Shown one piece after another: positions 34,516-43,987 of a stretch of 64,000 nt of DNA. The notes beneath the pieces were generated by a model that searched no databases, was not told the DNA's origin, and saw nothing but the letters and a program-made list of their open reading frames with translations. The stretch lies in contig JAKRSF010000010.1 of NCBI GenBank assembly GCA_022402445.1, forward strand, positions 356,201-420,200, in the 5' to 3' direction. This DNA comes from Cyanobacteriota bacterium (GTDB lineage Bacteria; Cyanobacteriota; Cyanobacteriia; CACIAM-69d). Numbering within the stretch: the stretch's first letter is position 1; every line of letters starts with the position of its first letter. The translations under genes and the position numbers were made by a program.

Positions 34516-34953
34516 CTAGGCTTCCGTCAGGAGTTCCTTCGCCCAGGCATCTTCGTCGGGGTCAAAGGAGCGCGATCGCGCCTCAGGGGGTCGATTGGCG
34601 GGGGGAGCGCTGGTGCCGCCGCCGCCGGATGGAAATGGGGAGTCCTTGGCCTTCGTGCCCTTGGGGCGGGTGGCCCGTTCCGCCTCGATCGCCGCGATGT
34701 GCGCCTTTTGTAACCAGCCGTCACATTGATTCCACGGATTCGAGCCATTGGTATCCGGCAGGGTGCTGCTCCGTTCCCGGGCGATGGTCCCCAAGGCCCG
34801 CAGCACGGCGGACAGTTGGATCCCTTCGCGATCGAGGGTATCGAGCACGGGGCGCAGCAAATCGCACAGGAAGGCGTTGCGATGATCCGCGATCAACGCG
34901 CCCAGTTCGGAGGTATTGATGGCATCGTGGATGCTGTCGGGATAGTTTTGCAT
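34516..34953 (-). CDS. Hypothetical protein, cyanobacterial type
   Basis: 145 residues from the ATG at 34953. I do not recognise the family. The N-terminal half (DSIHDAINTSELGALIADHR, then LRPVLDTLDREGIQLSAVLRAL) looks helical and soluble. The second half is Ser/Pro/Gly-rich and probably disordered, ending DPDEDAWAKELLTEA. HIP1 sites and codon use match the neighbours. It is upstream of the antiporter gene on the same strand with a 111-nt gap. The stop codon falls inside a recurring TAGGGGATGTTGTCAAAT motif. Confidence 0.65.
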   Translation of the reverse strand: MQNYPDSIHDAINTSELGALIADHRNAFLCDLLRPVLDTLDREGIQLSAVLRALGTIARERSSTLPDTNGSNPWNQCDGWLQKAHIAAIEAERATRPKGTKAKDSPFPSGGGGTSAPPANRPPEARSRSFDPDEDAWAKELLTEA

Positions 34954-35399
34954 GGCGCTTGCTCGTTCATGGGGAATCTAGACGGTCGGTCGTAGTAGAT
35001 GCCTGTCGATGCCCGTAAATGCCGGTCGATGCTGGGGTCATGCGGCGGCCCCTGGGGGCGCAGGCGGGTGCATGGGCAAAGACATTGCAGCATTTGTTGC
35101 ACCCTACTCCGCGATCGTACCCAAAATTGCGGGATTTTTCCGGCGCGATCGCGGTGCTTTCGGGCACGGTTTAGGGGGCGATTCCTACAGAACAACTACA
35201 GAGACGACCAGGGGACTACTCAAGATTTCGCGATCGCGCCCCCCAGGTCCGGATTCCGGGACTTTCCGGCACCGCCAGACCGGCCCATCAACGGCCCCGC
35301 AACCCGCCAGACCAGGGGATTGAGCCCCTTGATCCCACCGGTTCAACGCCAAGACCCACGGGGGTTTCAGCGCCCTTGGCAAGTTGGTCTAGGTATTCG
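34954..35399. other. 446-nt intergenic region
   Basis: No gene, RNA or terminator recognised. Near 34998-35037 a short degenerate direct repeat of ATGCCTGTCGATGCC-type units occurs. Several HIP1 sites are present. Confidence 0.45.
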
Positions 35400-36773
35400 T
35401 TAGGCCGGACGCGATCGCGCCAGCCGCAGGCCGGTGAACTGCCACTGCTTCGGGGACTGGAAAAAGTTGCGATAGGTGAGGCGCGCGTGACTTCTGGCGG
35501 TGGCGCAGGAGGCTCCCCGCAGCACCCACTGATCCGCCATGAATTTGCCGTTATATTCCCCCACGGCTCCGGCCGCCTGCCGAAAGCCGGGATAGGGTAA
35601 ATAGGCGCTGGCGGTCCATTGCCACACCTGCCCGAACCATTGGCGATCGCCCGGTTGTGGCGGCATCGGCTGGAGGGCGTCCCCATCTACAAAACCCGCT
35701 GATTCTGATGTGACTTCACTTAAAATCGCGTCATCTGAAACGGGATTGTCTGGGTTTTGACCGCGATCGCGCGATCGCGCCCCCTTCCCCTGCAATCGCA
35801 CCGCCACCTCCCACTCAAACTCCGTCGGCAGCCGGTGCCCCGCCCAGCGCGCGTAGGCATCCGCTTCGTAGTAGCAAATATGACTAACGGGGGCGGTCAA
35901 GTTCAGCGATCGCAGGCCCCCCAGGGTGAACTCAAACCATTGCCCTTCCAAGTAATGCCAGTACAAGGGCGCGATCGCCCCGGTGCGGTTCACCCAATCC
36001 CAACCGTCCGCTAACCAATGGTGAAATTGCTGATAGCCCCCATCCTCAATGAATGCCAAATAGTCCCCGTTGGTCACCAGGCGATCGGCCACCTCCGCCC
36101 CCGGTAAATACACTGGATGGCGGCCCAATTCATTGTCAAAACAAAAGCGATCCCCGCGATCGCCCACGTCATAGAGGCCCGGTTCAATGGGAATGTAATT
36201 GAAGGGTGGATGGGATTGTTTCTGAAGCCCGCTATCGATCTCCTGGGGGACCAGATCGGCATGTTCTACACTGCCCTTAAGATCCGTTCGATAGGTCGGA
36301 AAGAGGGGATTTAGGCCCAAAATATATTTAATGTCCGTCAACAGCAACTCCTGATGCTGCTGCTCATGGTGAATGCCCAACTCCAGCAGATCTAAAACCT
36401 CTGATCCCTGCGCTTTTTCCAATAGCTTTAGAAGGGCGCGATCGCAGTGGTGGCGATAGGCCAAAATTTCCTTGAGCGTTGGCCGCGTCATGAATCCCCG
36501 CAGGGGCCGCGCCGTGCGATCGCCCACGGACTCGTAATAGCTATTGAACAGATAGGTATATTTCGGATGGAATGGTTCATGGCCCTGGGGCAGCAACATG
36601 AATTGCTCAAAAAACCAGGTCACATGGGCCAAATGCCACTTGGGCGGACTCACATCCGTGATCGGCTGAACGACGCAATCCTCCGGTTCTAGGGGTTGAC
36701 AGAGTTGCTCTGAAAATTGCCGCACGCGGATCAAGCGATCGCGCAAATCCTGCTGACGTAGGGAAAGATCCAT
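35400..36773 (-). CDS. egtB: EgtB-type sulfoxide synthase (ergothioneine/ovothiol pathway)
   Basis: 457 residues from the ATG at 36773. The N-terminal DinB-like domain carries the iron ligands His50 (KWHLAHVTWFFE) and the HxxxH pair His137/His141 (IHHEQQHQELL). The C-terminal FGE-sulfatase/C-type-lectin-like domain has GRHPVYLPGAEVADRLVTNG, HRLPTEFEWEVA and VWQWTASAYLPYPGF. EgtB is a non-haem iron enzyme that uses O2 to join a thiol donor to trimethylhistidine. EgtD, the methyltransferase partner, is not in the window. The product serves as a thiol antioxidant. The gene is downstream of a helicase on the same strand (35 nt gap), with no functional link apparent. Confidence 0.92.
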   Translation of the reverse strand: MDLSLRQQDLRDRLIRVRQFSEQLCQPLEPEDCVVQPITDVSPPKWHLAHVTWFFEQFMLLPQGHEPFHPKYTYLFNSYYESVGDRTARPLRGFMTRPTLKEILAYRHHCDRALLKLLEKAQGSEVLDLLELGIHHEQQHQELLLTDIKYILGLNPLFPTYRTDLKGSVEHADLVPQEIDSGLQKQSHPPFNYIPIEPGLYDVGDRGDRFCFDNELGRHPVYLPGAEVADRLVTNGDYLAFIEDGGYQQFHHWLADGWDWVNRTGAIAPLYWHYLEGQWFEFTLGGLRSLNLTAPVSHICYYEADAYARWAGHRLPTEFEWEVAVRLQGKGARSRDRGQNPDNPVSDDAILSEVTSESAGFVDGDALQPMPPQPGDRQWFGQVWQWTASAYLPYPGFRQAAGAVGEYNGKFMADQWVLRGASCATARSHARLTYRNFFQSPKQWQFTGLRLARSRPA

Positions 36774-36808
36774 AGGAGAACTGGGGAAATAAACGCATCC
36801 AATTCCCC

Positions 36809-38350
36809 CTAAGATAAATCGAAATCTTCATCCTGGCCGTCGAGCTCAGAGGATTCTGAAGCGGTGTTATATCCCTCACCCGTTGCTTCCGCCGCCCGAA
36901 ACCGCGATCGCGACCGTTTCAGTTTGGGCATCAGATCCAACTGCACCCCCGGCTTGGTGGGATCCCCAACCGGCTCCCCAAAGGATTGGCCGCGACGGCG
37001 ATCGCTCGTGCGTTCCTCCACCGTATCCGCCGCGATCACTTCATATAAAATCGCCCGTTTTTGCCCGTGTTTTCCCTTACGGAGAATGCGACCCAACCGC
37101 TGGATAAATTGCCGCGTCGAGCCCGTTCCCGCCAGAAAAATCGCAATACTGGCATCGGGCACATCCACCCCCTCATCGAGCACATTCGCCACCACGATCG
37201 CGCGGTAAACCCCCGCCTTGAACTGGGTGAGAATGTCATGGCGCTCCTTCACCGGCGTTTGGTGGGTGATGGCGGGGATCAAAAAATCCTGGGAAATGCG
37301 ATAGACCGTGGCATTGTCGTTCGTAAAAATCAAGATTTTTTGATCCTGGTGTTTCGCCAGCAAATCCGTCAGCACCCGCACCTTGGCATCGGTCCCCAGG
37401 GCGATCGCCTTAGCCTCGTGGTGGGCGAGCATGGCCTGACGCCCCGCCGCCGATCGCGCCGACAGTTGAATGAACCGCTGCCACCCATCAATGGACCCGA
37501 AGGACAGGTGATGCGATCGCAAAAATTCGTTGCGCAGGGCGATCGCCGCCTCGTAGCGATCGCGCTCCTGCTGGGCCAAATGCACCGAAATTTGCACCAC
37601 CTCATGGTCCGCCAGGGCCAGCCCCGACAGTTCCTCCGGCGATCGCCGATAGACCTCTGGGCCGATCAATTCATCGAGATCCGCATGGCGACCGTCCGCC
37701 CGCTCCGGCGTGGCCGTCAACCCCAACCGGTAGGGCGCGATCGCATATTCCGCAATCACCCGATTGAAATCACTGGGCAAATGATGACATTCATCAAAAA
37801 TAATTGTTGCGTAATTCGCCCCCCAGCGCTCCGCATGGATCGCCGCACTGTCGTAGGTCGCCACCAAAATCGGCGATTCATCCCGCGATCCGCCCCCCAG
37901 CAGCCCCACCGCCACATCGGGAAACGCCGCCTCCAGGTGGGCATACCACTGGTGCATCAGATCCAGCGTCGGCACCACCACGAGCGTCGTGCGCGGCGTC
38001 GCCTCCATCGCCAGTTGCGCCAGATAGGTTTTCCCCGCCGCCGTGGGCAGGACCACCACCCCCTGACGGCCCGATCGCTTCCAGGCCGCCAACGCCTCCC
38101 GTTGGTGAGCATAGGGTTCCATCTCCAGACAGGGGCGCAGATCCAGGGGCGAAAAGCCGCAGGCCCCATCCTCAAAGGTGACCCCATCCGCCCGCAACCG
38201 CTCCACCAATGGGCGATACAGCCGCGCCGGAATGCGGAATTTTTCCACGCGATCATCCCAAACGGCGAACTCCAGCCAGCCCTGGCCGCGCGGCGGGGGA
38301 TGCAATAGCAGGGTGCCGCGATCAAAGGTGAGTTTGGGTAGACGCGCCAT
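36809..38350 (-). CDS. XPB-like superfamily 2 DNA helicase
   Basis: 513 residues from the ATG at 38350 (a TTG at 38371 is less likely). After an N-terminal domain of about 85 residues come YAHQREALAAWKRSGRQGVV, Walker A LPTAAGKTYLAQLA, the DEAH-variant IIFDECHHLPSD, motif III LGLTATPERADG and the C-terminal lobe with IVVANVLDEGVDVPDASIAI and RQFIQRLGRILRKGKHG. These are SF2 helicase motifs with the arrangement of bacterial and archaeal XPB-like enzymes. The acidic C-terminal tail is probably disordered. A role in DNA repair or transcription is inferred; there is no nuclease partner nearby. Confidence 0.88.
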   Translation of the reverse strand: MARLPKLTFDRGTLLLHPPPRGQGWLEFAVWDDRVEKFRIPARLYRPLVERLRADGVTFEDGACGFSPLDLRPCLEMEPYAHQREALAAWKRSGRQGVVVLPTAAGKTYLAQLAMEATPRTTLVVVPTLDLMHQWYAHLEAAFPDVAVGLLGGGSRDESPILVATYDSAAIHAERWGANYATIIFDECHHLPSDFNRVIAEYAIAPYRLGLTATPERADGRHADLDELIGPEVYRRSPEELSGLALADHEVVQISVHLAQQERDRYEAAIALRNEFLRSHHLSFGSIDGWQRFIQLSARSAAGRQAMLAHHEAKAIALGTDAKVRVLTDLLAKHQDQKILIFTNDNATVYRISQDFLIPAITHQTPVKERHDILTQFKAGVYRAIVVANVLDEGVDVPDASIAIFLAGTGSTRQFIQRLGRILRKGKHGQKRAILYEVIAADTVEERTSDRRRGQSFGEPVGDPTKPGVQLDLMPKLKRSRSRFRAAEATGEGYNTASESSELDGQDEDFDLS

Positions 38351-38516
38351 GGCGGTATAACGGGCGATCAAAGATCCAAGGGGAATGGGAGCGCAGCAGA
38401 GCCGGGACGGGGACGATTGAACGATTCAAACGACTCAGCAGAGGGATTTAGAGCATGATGGCATCAGGCCCCGGCCCCAGACTTATTAAACTAGGGCTGA
38501 ATCTCCAACTTGGCCC

Positions 38517-39575
38517 ATGAATCTCCGAACCTTTCTGCGCCGACCCACCCCCCAAGAGCTTTTCAGCGCGATCGCGTCCGCCCTGACCAGCGACACCGCC
38601 GTTTATGTCCTCAAACGCTGTGGCCAAGCCGCGATCGCCCTGCTGCTGGCCTCCATGTTTTGCTTCCTCATCGCCGCCATCACCCCCGGCGACTACCTCG
38701 ACACCCTCAGCCAAAATCCCCAAATTTCCCAGGATCTCCTCGATCGCTTCCGGGAAGAATTCGGCCTCGATCGCCCCATCTGGGAGCAGTACCGCCGCTG
38801 GATCTGGCAGATCGTGCGCCACGGCAACTTCGGCGAAAGCTTTGCCTACCGCCGCCCCGTCGTCGATCTCATCGGCGAGCGCATCCCCGCCACCCTCCTG
38901 ATGGCCCTGCTGTCGCTGGTCTTCACCTGGGCGATCGGCATTCCCCTGGGCATCCTCGCCGCCATCAACCACAACCGCTGGATTGACCGCGCCCTGGTCA
39001 TCCTCAGCTACGTCGGCCAGAGTTTTCCCAGCTTCATCACCGCCCTCGGGTTTTTGTTCGTCGCCCAGAGCCTTTCCCCCTGGCTGCCCATCGGCGGCAT
39101 GACCAGCCTCAACCACAGCGACCTGCCCCCCCTCGGCAAACTGCTGGACATTCTCTGGCACGCCTTTTTGCCCGTTCTGGCCCTGAGCGTCACCGGGTTT
39201 GCCGGATTGCAGCGGCTCATGCGCGGCCAACTGCTCGATGTGCTGCGCCAGGATTATGTCCGCACCGCCCGCGCCAAGGGCCTGCCGGAGCACCGCGTCA
39301 TCTATGTCCACGCCCTGCGCAATGCCGTCAATCCCCTGATTGTGCTGCTGGGGTTTGAATTTTCGAGCCTGCTGGGGGGCTCCTTCATCACGGAATATTT
39401 TTTCAACTGGCCGGGGCTCGGACGCCTTATCCTTCAGGCGGTGCAGGTCCAAGACCTATACTTGACGATGGCCAGTCTGATGATGGGGGCGGTGCTGCTG
39501 ATTGTGGGTAACCTTCTGGCGGATCTGCTGCTGAAGGCGGTGGATCCACGCATTCAGTTAAATAATCCCCGCTAG
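38517..39575 (+). CDS. Oligopeptide/dipeptide ABC transporter permease (DppB/OppB family)
   Basis: 352 residues from the ATG at 38517. Six hydrophobic spans. DppB landmarks are PGDYLDTLSQNP in the periplasmic loop, FREEFGLDRPIWEQYRRWIW, and the EAA loop QDYVRTARAKGLPEHRVIYV followed by HALRNAVNPLIVLLG. It ends with DPRIQLNNPR, the standard DppB end. No DppC, ATPase or binding protein is adjacent, so its partners are elsewhere in the genome, as is common for cyanobacterial peptide/nickel transporters. Substrate unknown. Confidence 0.92.
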   Translation: MNLRTFLRRPTPQELFSAIASALTSDTAVYVLKRCGQAAIALLLASMFCFLIAAITPGDYLDTLSQNPQISQDLLDRFREEFGLDRPIWEQYRRWIWQIVRHGNFGESFAYRRPVVDLIGERIPATLLMALLSLVFTWAIGIPLGILAAINHNRWIDRALVILSYVGQSFPSFITALGFLFVAQSLSPWLPIGGMTSLNHSDLPPLGKLLDILWHAFLPVLALSVTGFAGLQRLMRGQLLDVLRQDYVRTARAKGLPEHRVIYVHALRNAVNPLIVLLGFEFSSLLGGSFITEYFFNWPGLGRLILQAVQVQDLYLTMASLMMGAVLLIVGNLLADLLLKAVDPRIQLNNPR

Positions 39576-39655
39576 GGTGACCTGTCCCCTTGAGCCCTTA
39601 AGATGGTCTGAATTTTTCTGTCCGTATTGTTTTCACTTGCCCGCCGCGATCGCCG

Positions 39656-40981
39656 ATGACTTATTACCTCTCACCGCGCTACCTCGACAAAATTGCGCTG
39701 CACATCACCAAGAATTATCTGAACCTGCCGAAGGTGCCGGTGCCGTTGATTTTGGGCATCCATGGCAAGAAGGGTGAAGGGAAAACCTTCCAGTGCAATC
39801 TGGTGTTTGAGCGCATGGGCATCGAGGCGGTCCATGTGTCGGGGGGTGAGTTGGAGAGCCCGGACGCGGGGGATCCGGCGCGGCTGCTGCGGCTGCGCTA
39901 CCGGGAGGCGTCGGAACTGGTAAAAGTGCGGGGCCGCATGGCGGTGCTGTTGATTAATGATTTGGATGCGGGGGCAGGGCGGTTTGATGGGCTGACGCAA
40001 TACACGGTGAATACGCAGTTGGTGAATGCGACGCTGATGAATATTGCGGACAATCCGACGAATGTGCAGCTACCGGGGAGCTATGATGCGGAGCCGGTGC
40101 AGCGGATTCCGATTGTGGTGACGGGGAATGATTTTGGGACGCTCTATGCGCCGCTGACGCGGGATGGGCGGATGGAGAAGTTCTATTGGGAGCCGTTGCC
40201 CCAGGAGCGGGCGGCGGTGGTGGATGGGATTTTTGAGGGGGCTGGGCTGGGGGCGCAGTTGGTGGAGCGGTTCCCGGAGCAGTCGATTGATTTCTTTGGG
40301 GCGATTAAGTCGCGGCTCTACGATGAGTCGGTGCGGCAACTGTTGGCCCAGGTGGGGGTGGAGGGGATTTCGGATGCGCTGGTGAAGAATAGGAGCAAGG
40401 GGTTGCCTGCGATCGCGGAGCCGACGGTTTCGATGGAGCGGCTGGTGGAGATTGGGACGGCCCTGGTGCGGGAGCAGGAGCGCATTGGATCGCTGCATTT
40501 GGCGAGTCGCTACAATCCGCATTTTGAGTCACGATCGGATAAACAGGGCGGTTCTGCCAACGGTTCGGCCCATGGTTCCGTGAACGGGCGGGGGCGATCG
40601 CGGGCCTATGCGACGGATGCGGAACTGGAGACGGTGGCGACGGTTCCGGGCGATCAGCATTCCAAGGATCAAGATCCAGGGCACCAAGATCCAAGGGATC
40701 AAGATCCAACGGTGGGACGGCCTCTGACTCCGGCGACGCGATCGGAGGTGCGGGCGATTGTTAGCAATGGGTTCCGGCTGGGGATTGAGTATGCCGATCG
40801 CCGCCATTTCAAGATGAATTCCTGGCAGTGCTATGGCATCGTTGATCCGTACCAAGAGGGGGCCGCGATCGCCCAGGTGGAGCGTTGCCTTGGGGAGAAT
40901 GCTGATGGATATGTGAGGCTCGTTGCGATCGACCCCGATCGCCGCACCCGCCTGCGCGATACGATCATCAGCCGCCCCTAG
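39656..40981 (+). CDS. rca: RuBisCO activase with C-terminal RbcS-like (SSUL) domain
   Basis: 441 residues from the ATG at 39656. The AAA+ core starts with YYLSPRYLDKIALHITKNYL, has Walker A GIHGKKGEGKT at 34-44, Walker B LLINDLDAG at 98-106, and NVQLPGSYD and PIVVTGNDFGTLYAPLTRDG typical of Rca. A linker with DQDPGHQDPRDQDP repeats joins it to a RbcS-like module from about 360 (VSNGFRLGIEYADRRHFKMN). Cys392 and Cys411 could form a redox pair like those in CcmM SSUL modules. The core strips inhibitory sugar phosphates from RuBisCO; the SSUL tail docks to RuBisCO in carboxysomes. An Anbu protease gene follows after 33 nt. Confidence 0.93.
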   Translation: MTYYLSPRYLDKIALHITKNYLNLPKVPVPLILGIHGKKGEGKTFQCNLVFERMGIEAVHVSGGELESPDAGDPARLLRLRYREASELVKVRGRMAVLLINDLDAGAGRFDGLTQYTVNTQLVNATLMNIADNPTNVQLPGSYDAEPVQRIPIVVTGNDFGTLYAPLTRDGRMEKFYWEPLPQERAAVVDGIFEGAGLGAQLVERFPEQSIDFFGAIKSRLYDESVRQLLAQVGVEGISDALVKNRSKGLPAIAEPTVSMERLVEIGTALVREQERIGSLHLASRYNPHFESRSDKQGGSANGSAHGSVNGRGRSRAYATDAELETVATVPGDQHSKDQDPGHQDPRDQDPTVGRPLTPATRSEVRAIVSNGFRLGIEYADRRHFKMNSWQCYGIVDPYQEGAAIAQVERCLGENADGYVRLVAIDPDRRTRLRDTIISRP

Positions 40982-41014
40982 CCGTTTTCCCCATCCCCCA
41001 CTCCCCCCTTTCCC

Positions 41015-41767
41015 ATGACCTACTGCCTCGGCATTTCGACCCAAGCGGGCTTAGTCATTGCGGCAGATTCCCGCACTAATGCGGGGGTTGATAATGTATC
41101 CACCTACCGCAAACTGTTTGATTTTTCCCACCCCGGCGATCGCGTCCTGCTGCTGTGTACGTCCGGGAATTTGTCCATGACCCAGGCGGTCATTAATAGC
41201 CTGAGCAAGGATTTAAAGGTGGGGGCTGACGTCAATCTCCACAACCTGCCGAGCCTCCATGAGGTGGCCCGGTATGTGGGCGATAAGGTGCGGCAAATCC
41301 ACGATCGCGATGCGGAATGGCTCAAAAAGGCGGGCATTGACTACAACTGTAGTTTGCTGCTGGGGGGCCAAATTCGCGGCGAAGATCCGGAATTGTTTTT
41401 GGTCTATTCCGAAGGGAATTCGATCCAGGCGACCGTCGAAACGCCATTTTTACAAATCGGTGAAACCAAATATGGCAAGCCGATTTTAGATCGCACGATC
41501 ACCTACGAAACGCCCCTAGAGGCGGCGGCGAAGTGCGCGATCTTGTCCCTGGATTCGACGATGAAATCGAATATTTCCGTGGGTCCGCCCATTAATGTGG
41601 TGCTCTACCAGCGGGATAGTTTTGAAATTCGCCACCAGTTAACCCTGGAGCCCCGCGATCCGTATCTCACGAAGGTGGGTAAGATCTGGGCCGAGGCGCT
41701 CCGGAAGGCGTTTGATGATGTGCCGGATGTGGATTGGACGCGATCGCCCAACCCCGAGCAGTACTGA
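41015..41767 (+). CDS. Anbu-type proteasome-like peptidase
   Basis: 250 residues from the ATG at 41015. The sequence starts MTYCLGISTQAGLVIAADSR, so removal of Met exposes Thr as the N-terminal nucleophile. SRTNAGVDNVSTYRKLFDF and YNCSLLLGGQIRGEDPELFL are typical of Anbu, the ancestral beta-subunit-like Ntn hydrolase that forms open ring or helical assemblies. Anbu genes usually travel with a transglutaminase, an alpha-E protein and a circularly permuted ATPgrasp gene; none of these is here. Instead it follows rca by 33 nt and is probably cotranscribed. Confidence 0.88.
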   Translation: MTYCLGISTQAGLVIAADSRTNAGVDNVSTYRKLFDFSHPGDRVLLLCTSGNLSMTQAVINSLSKDLKVGADVNLHNLPSLHEVARYVGDKVRQIHDRDAEWLKKAGIDYNCSLLLGGQIRGEDPELFLVYSEGNSIQATVETPFLQIGETKYGKPILDRTITYETPLEAAAKCAILSLDSTMKSNISVGPPINVVLYQRDSFEIRHQLTLEPRDPYLTKVGKIWAEALRKAFDDVPDVDWTRSPNPEQY

Positions 41768-41800
41768 TGAAAAACTGAGGAACAACAAAACAAACGGAAG

Positions 41801-41820
41801 CAAGGGGCTGAAGCCCCTTG
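41801..41820. terminator. Inverted repeat between convergent Anbu and gyrB genes
   Basis: CAAGGGGCTGAAGCCCCTTG forms a hairpin (AAGGGGCT/AAGCCCCTT) followed by TCT. It is a near copy of the palindrome at 6046. Its place between two stop codons suits a bidirectional terminator, although the U-tract is poor. Confidence 0.6.
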
Positions 41821-41849
41821 TCTCAATCGCTGGGGGAATGGCTGGATCC

Positions 41850-43787
41850 CTAAATATCCAGTTCTGCCAAATTGAGTTTCGGGCCGTAGGTTTCAATAAA
41901 TTCCCGGCGCGGGGCCACGCGATCGCCCATCAGAATCGTAAAGATGCGATCGGCCTCAGCGGCATCATCAATTTCCACCCGTTTCATCGTGCGGGTTTCC
42001 GGATTCATCGTCGTATTCCAAAGCTGCTCGGGCATCATTTCCCCCAAGCCCTTAAAGCGCTGAATATTGTAATTCGCATTGGCGGGGAACGTGGCCAGCA
42101 GTTGCTGCAACTCGCGATCGCTGTAGCAGTAATTGTGGCTGCGGCCCCGCTCTACCTTATACAGGGGCGGGCAAGCAATGTAGACATAGCCGCGATCAAC
42201 AATTTCCCGCTGATAGCGATAGAAGAACGTCAGCAGCAGGGTGCGAATATGCGCCCCATCCACGTCCGCATCGGTCATGATTACAATGCGGTGATAGCGC
42301 AGGTTGGAAGCGTCAAATTCTTCCCCCTTAATCCCTAGGCCCAAGGCAGAAATGAGGGATTGAACTTCGTTATTCTTATAAATCTTGGCATCGTCGGTTT
42401 TTTCAATATTCAGGATCTTTCCGCGCAACGGCAAAATGGCCTGGAAGCGGCGATCGCGGCCCTGTTTCGCACTGCCGCCAGCGGAATCCCCTTCCACCAG
42501 AAAAATTTCCGACTCCGACGGATCCTTGCTGCTGCAATCGGCCAACTTACCGGGCAGCGGCGACGATTCCAGCACCGATTTACGCCGCACCAGCTCCCGC
42601 GCCCGCCGCGCCGCCTCCGCCGCATTAAACGCTTGCAGGGCCTTTTCTAAAATCGCATCGGCCACATTGGGTCGAAATTCTAGATATTCCGAAAAGGCTT
42701 CCCCCACCAGGGAATCGACAATGCCGCGCACCTCCGTATTGCCCAGCTTCGTCTTCGTTTGCCCCTCAAATTCCGGGTCCGGCACCTTCACGGAAACGAT
42801 CGCCGTGACCCCTTCCCGAATGTGTTCACCGCCGAGGTTCGCATCCCCTTCCTTCAGCTTGCCGCGCTTGCGGGCCACCGTATTCATGGTGCGGGTCAAC
42901 ACCGCCTTGAGGCCCTCTAGGTGCGTGCCCCCATCCACCGTGCGGATATTGTTCGCAAAGCCAAATAAATTGTCCGTATAGGCATCAATGCACCACTGCA
43001 TCGCCACTTCCACCTGGACCCCATCGCGCTCCGCCTGCACGAACACAATTTCTTCGTGGAGGGGCTGGCGATCGCGGTTGATATATTCCACATATTCCCG
43101 AATGCCCCCCTCGTGGTAGTAGGTTTCCACCCGAGGTTCATCGGTCCGCGTCGCCTCCGGCCGCAGATCCGAAAAGGTGATCTTCACCCCCGCATTCAGA
43201 TAGGCCAACTCCCGCATCCGCCGCGAGAGGGTGTCATAGTCGAATTCCGTCGTTTCCGTAAAAATTTGGTTATCGGGCAAAAACGTCACCGTTGTGCCCG
43301 TTTCAATATCCGGAGCCGCCTCGCTCGCCAAATCGCCAATGGGCACCCCCCGCTCAAACCGCTGCAAGAAGCGCCGCTGGTCCCGCCGCACCTCCACCTG
43401 CACCCACTCGGACAGGGCATTGACCACCGACACCCCCACCCCGTGGAGACCGCCGGAGACCTTGTAGCCGCCGCCGCCGAACTTGCCCCCGGCGTGCAGG
43501 ACCGTCATCACCGTTTCCAGGGCCGACTTGCCCGTGCGGGGGTGAACATCCGTGGGAATGCCGCGCCCGTTGTCCACCACCGTGACCGAGCCGTCCCCAT
43601 TGAGGCTAATTTCAATGTGGGAGCAGTAGCCCGCCAAAGCCTCGTCGATCGAGTTATCAACCACCTCGTACACTAGATGGTGGAGACCGCGCGGGCCGGT
43701 GGAGCCGATGTACATACCGGGGCGCTTGCGAACCGGCTCTAGACCCTCCAGAACTTGGATTTGCTCTGCGCCATAGCTGCTGGTCAT
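41850..43787 (-). CDS. gyrB: DNA gyrase subunit B
   Basis: 645 residues from the ATG at 43787. The GHKL ATPase region has [42 protein letters not shown] and [15 protein letters not shown]. The toprim region has [20 protein letters not shown] and [20 protein letters not shown]. The protein ends with the PQLW-like [15 protein letters not shown] segment and LAELDI. The length is that of short bacterial GyrB without an insertion. No gyrA or recF is adjacent, as is usual in cyanobacteria where replication genes are dispersed. Confidence 0.97.
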   Translation of the reverse strand: MTSSYGAEQIQVLEGLEPVRKRPGMYIGSTGPRGLHHLVYEVVDNSIDEALAGYCSHIEISLNGDGSVTVVDNGRGIPTDVHPRTGKSALETVMTVLHAGGKFGGGGYKVSGGLHGVGVSVVNALSEWVQVEVRRDQRRFLQRFERGVPIGDLASEAAPDIETGTTVTFLPDNQIFTETTEFDYDTLSRRMRELAYLNAGVKITFSDLRPEATRTDEPRVETYYHEGGIREYVEYINRDRQPLHEEIVFVQAERDGVQVEVAMQWCIDAYTDNLFGFANNIRTVDGGTHLEGLKAVLTRTMNTVARKRGKLKEGDANLGGEHIREGVTAIVSVKVPDPEFEGQTKTKLGNTEVRGIVDSLVGEAFSEYLEFRPNVADAILEKALQAFNAAEAARRARELVRRKSVLESSPLPGKLADCSSKDPSESEIFLVEGDSAGGSAKQGRDRRFQAILPLRGKILNIEKTDDAKIYKNNEVQSLISALGLGIKGEEFDASNLRYHRIVIMTDADVDGAHIRTLLLTFFYRYQREIVDRGYVYIACPPLYKVERGRSHNYCYSDRELQQLLATFPANANYNIQRFKGLGEMMPEQLWNTTMNPETRTMKRVEIDDAAEADRIFTILMGDRVAPRREFIETYGPKLNLAELDI

Positions 43788-43987
43788 ACGGACTCCACCA
43801 AATGGGAATTGAGGGGTGGGGGCTGGCGACCCCCGAAGTCAAAAATGCTCCAAGATTCTATCACGAAACGGTTGCCGCCGTTTCTAGCGCCGTTTGGCGG
43901 TGAGTTTTGGGGGCCATTGGAGGGGGTGATTTTTGTGGCATGATTGCCCGAGATTGGGCCAGGGTGGTGATGGCGGGGGCGGCATAG

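Noticed and set aside
37061..38308. Plus-strand open frame of 415 codons opposite the helicase
   Set aside because: Antisense to well-conserved helicase motifs; the Arg/Gln/His-rich translation is typical of GC-rich shadow frames.
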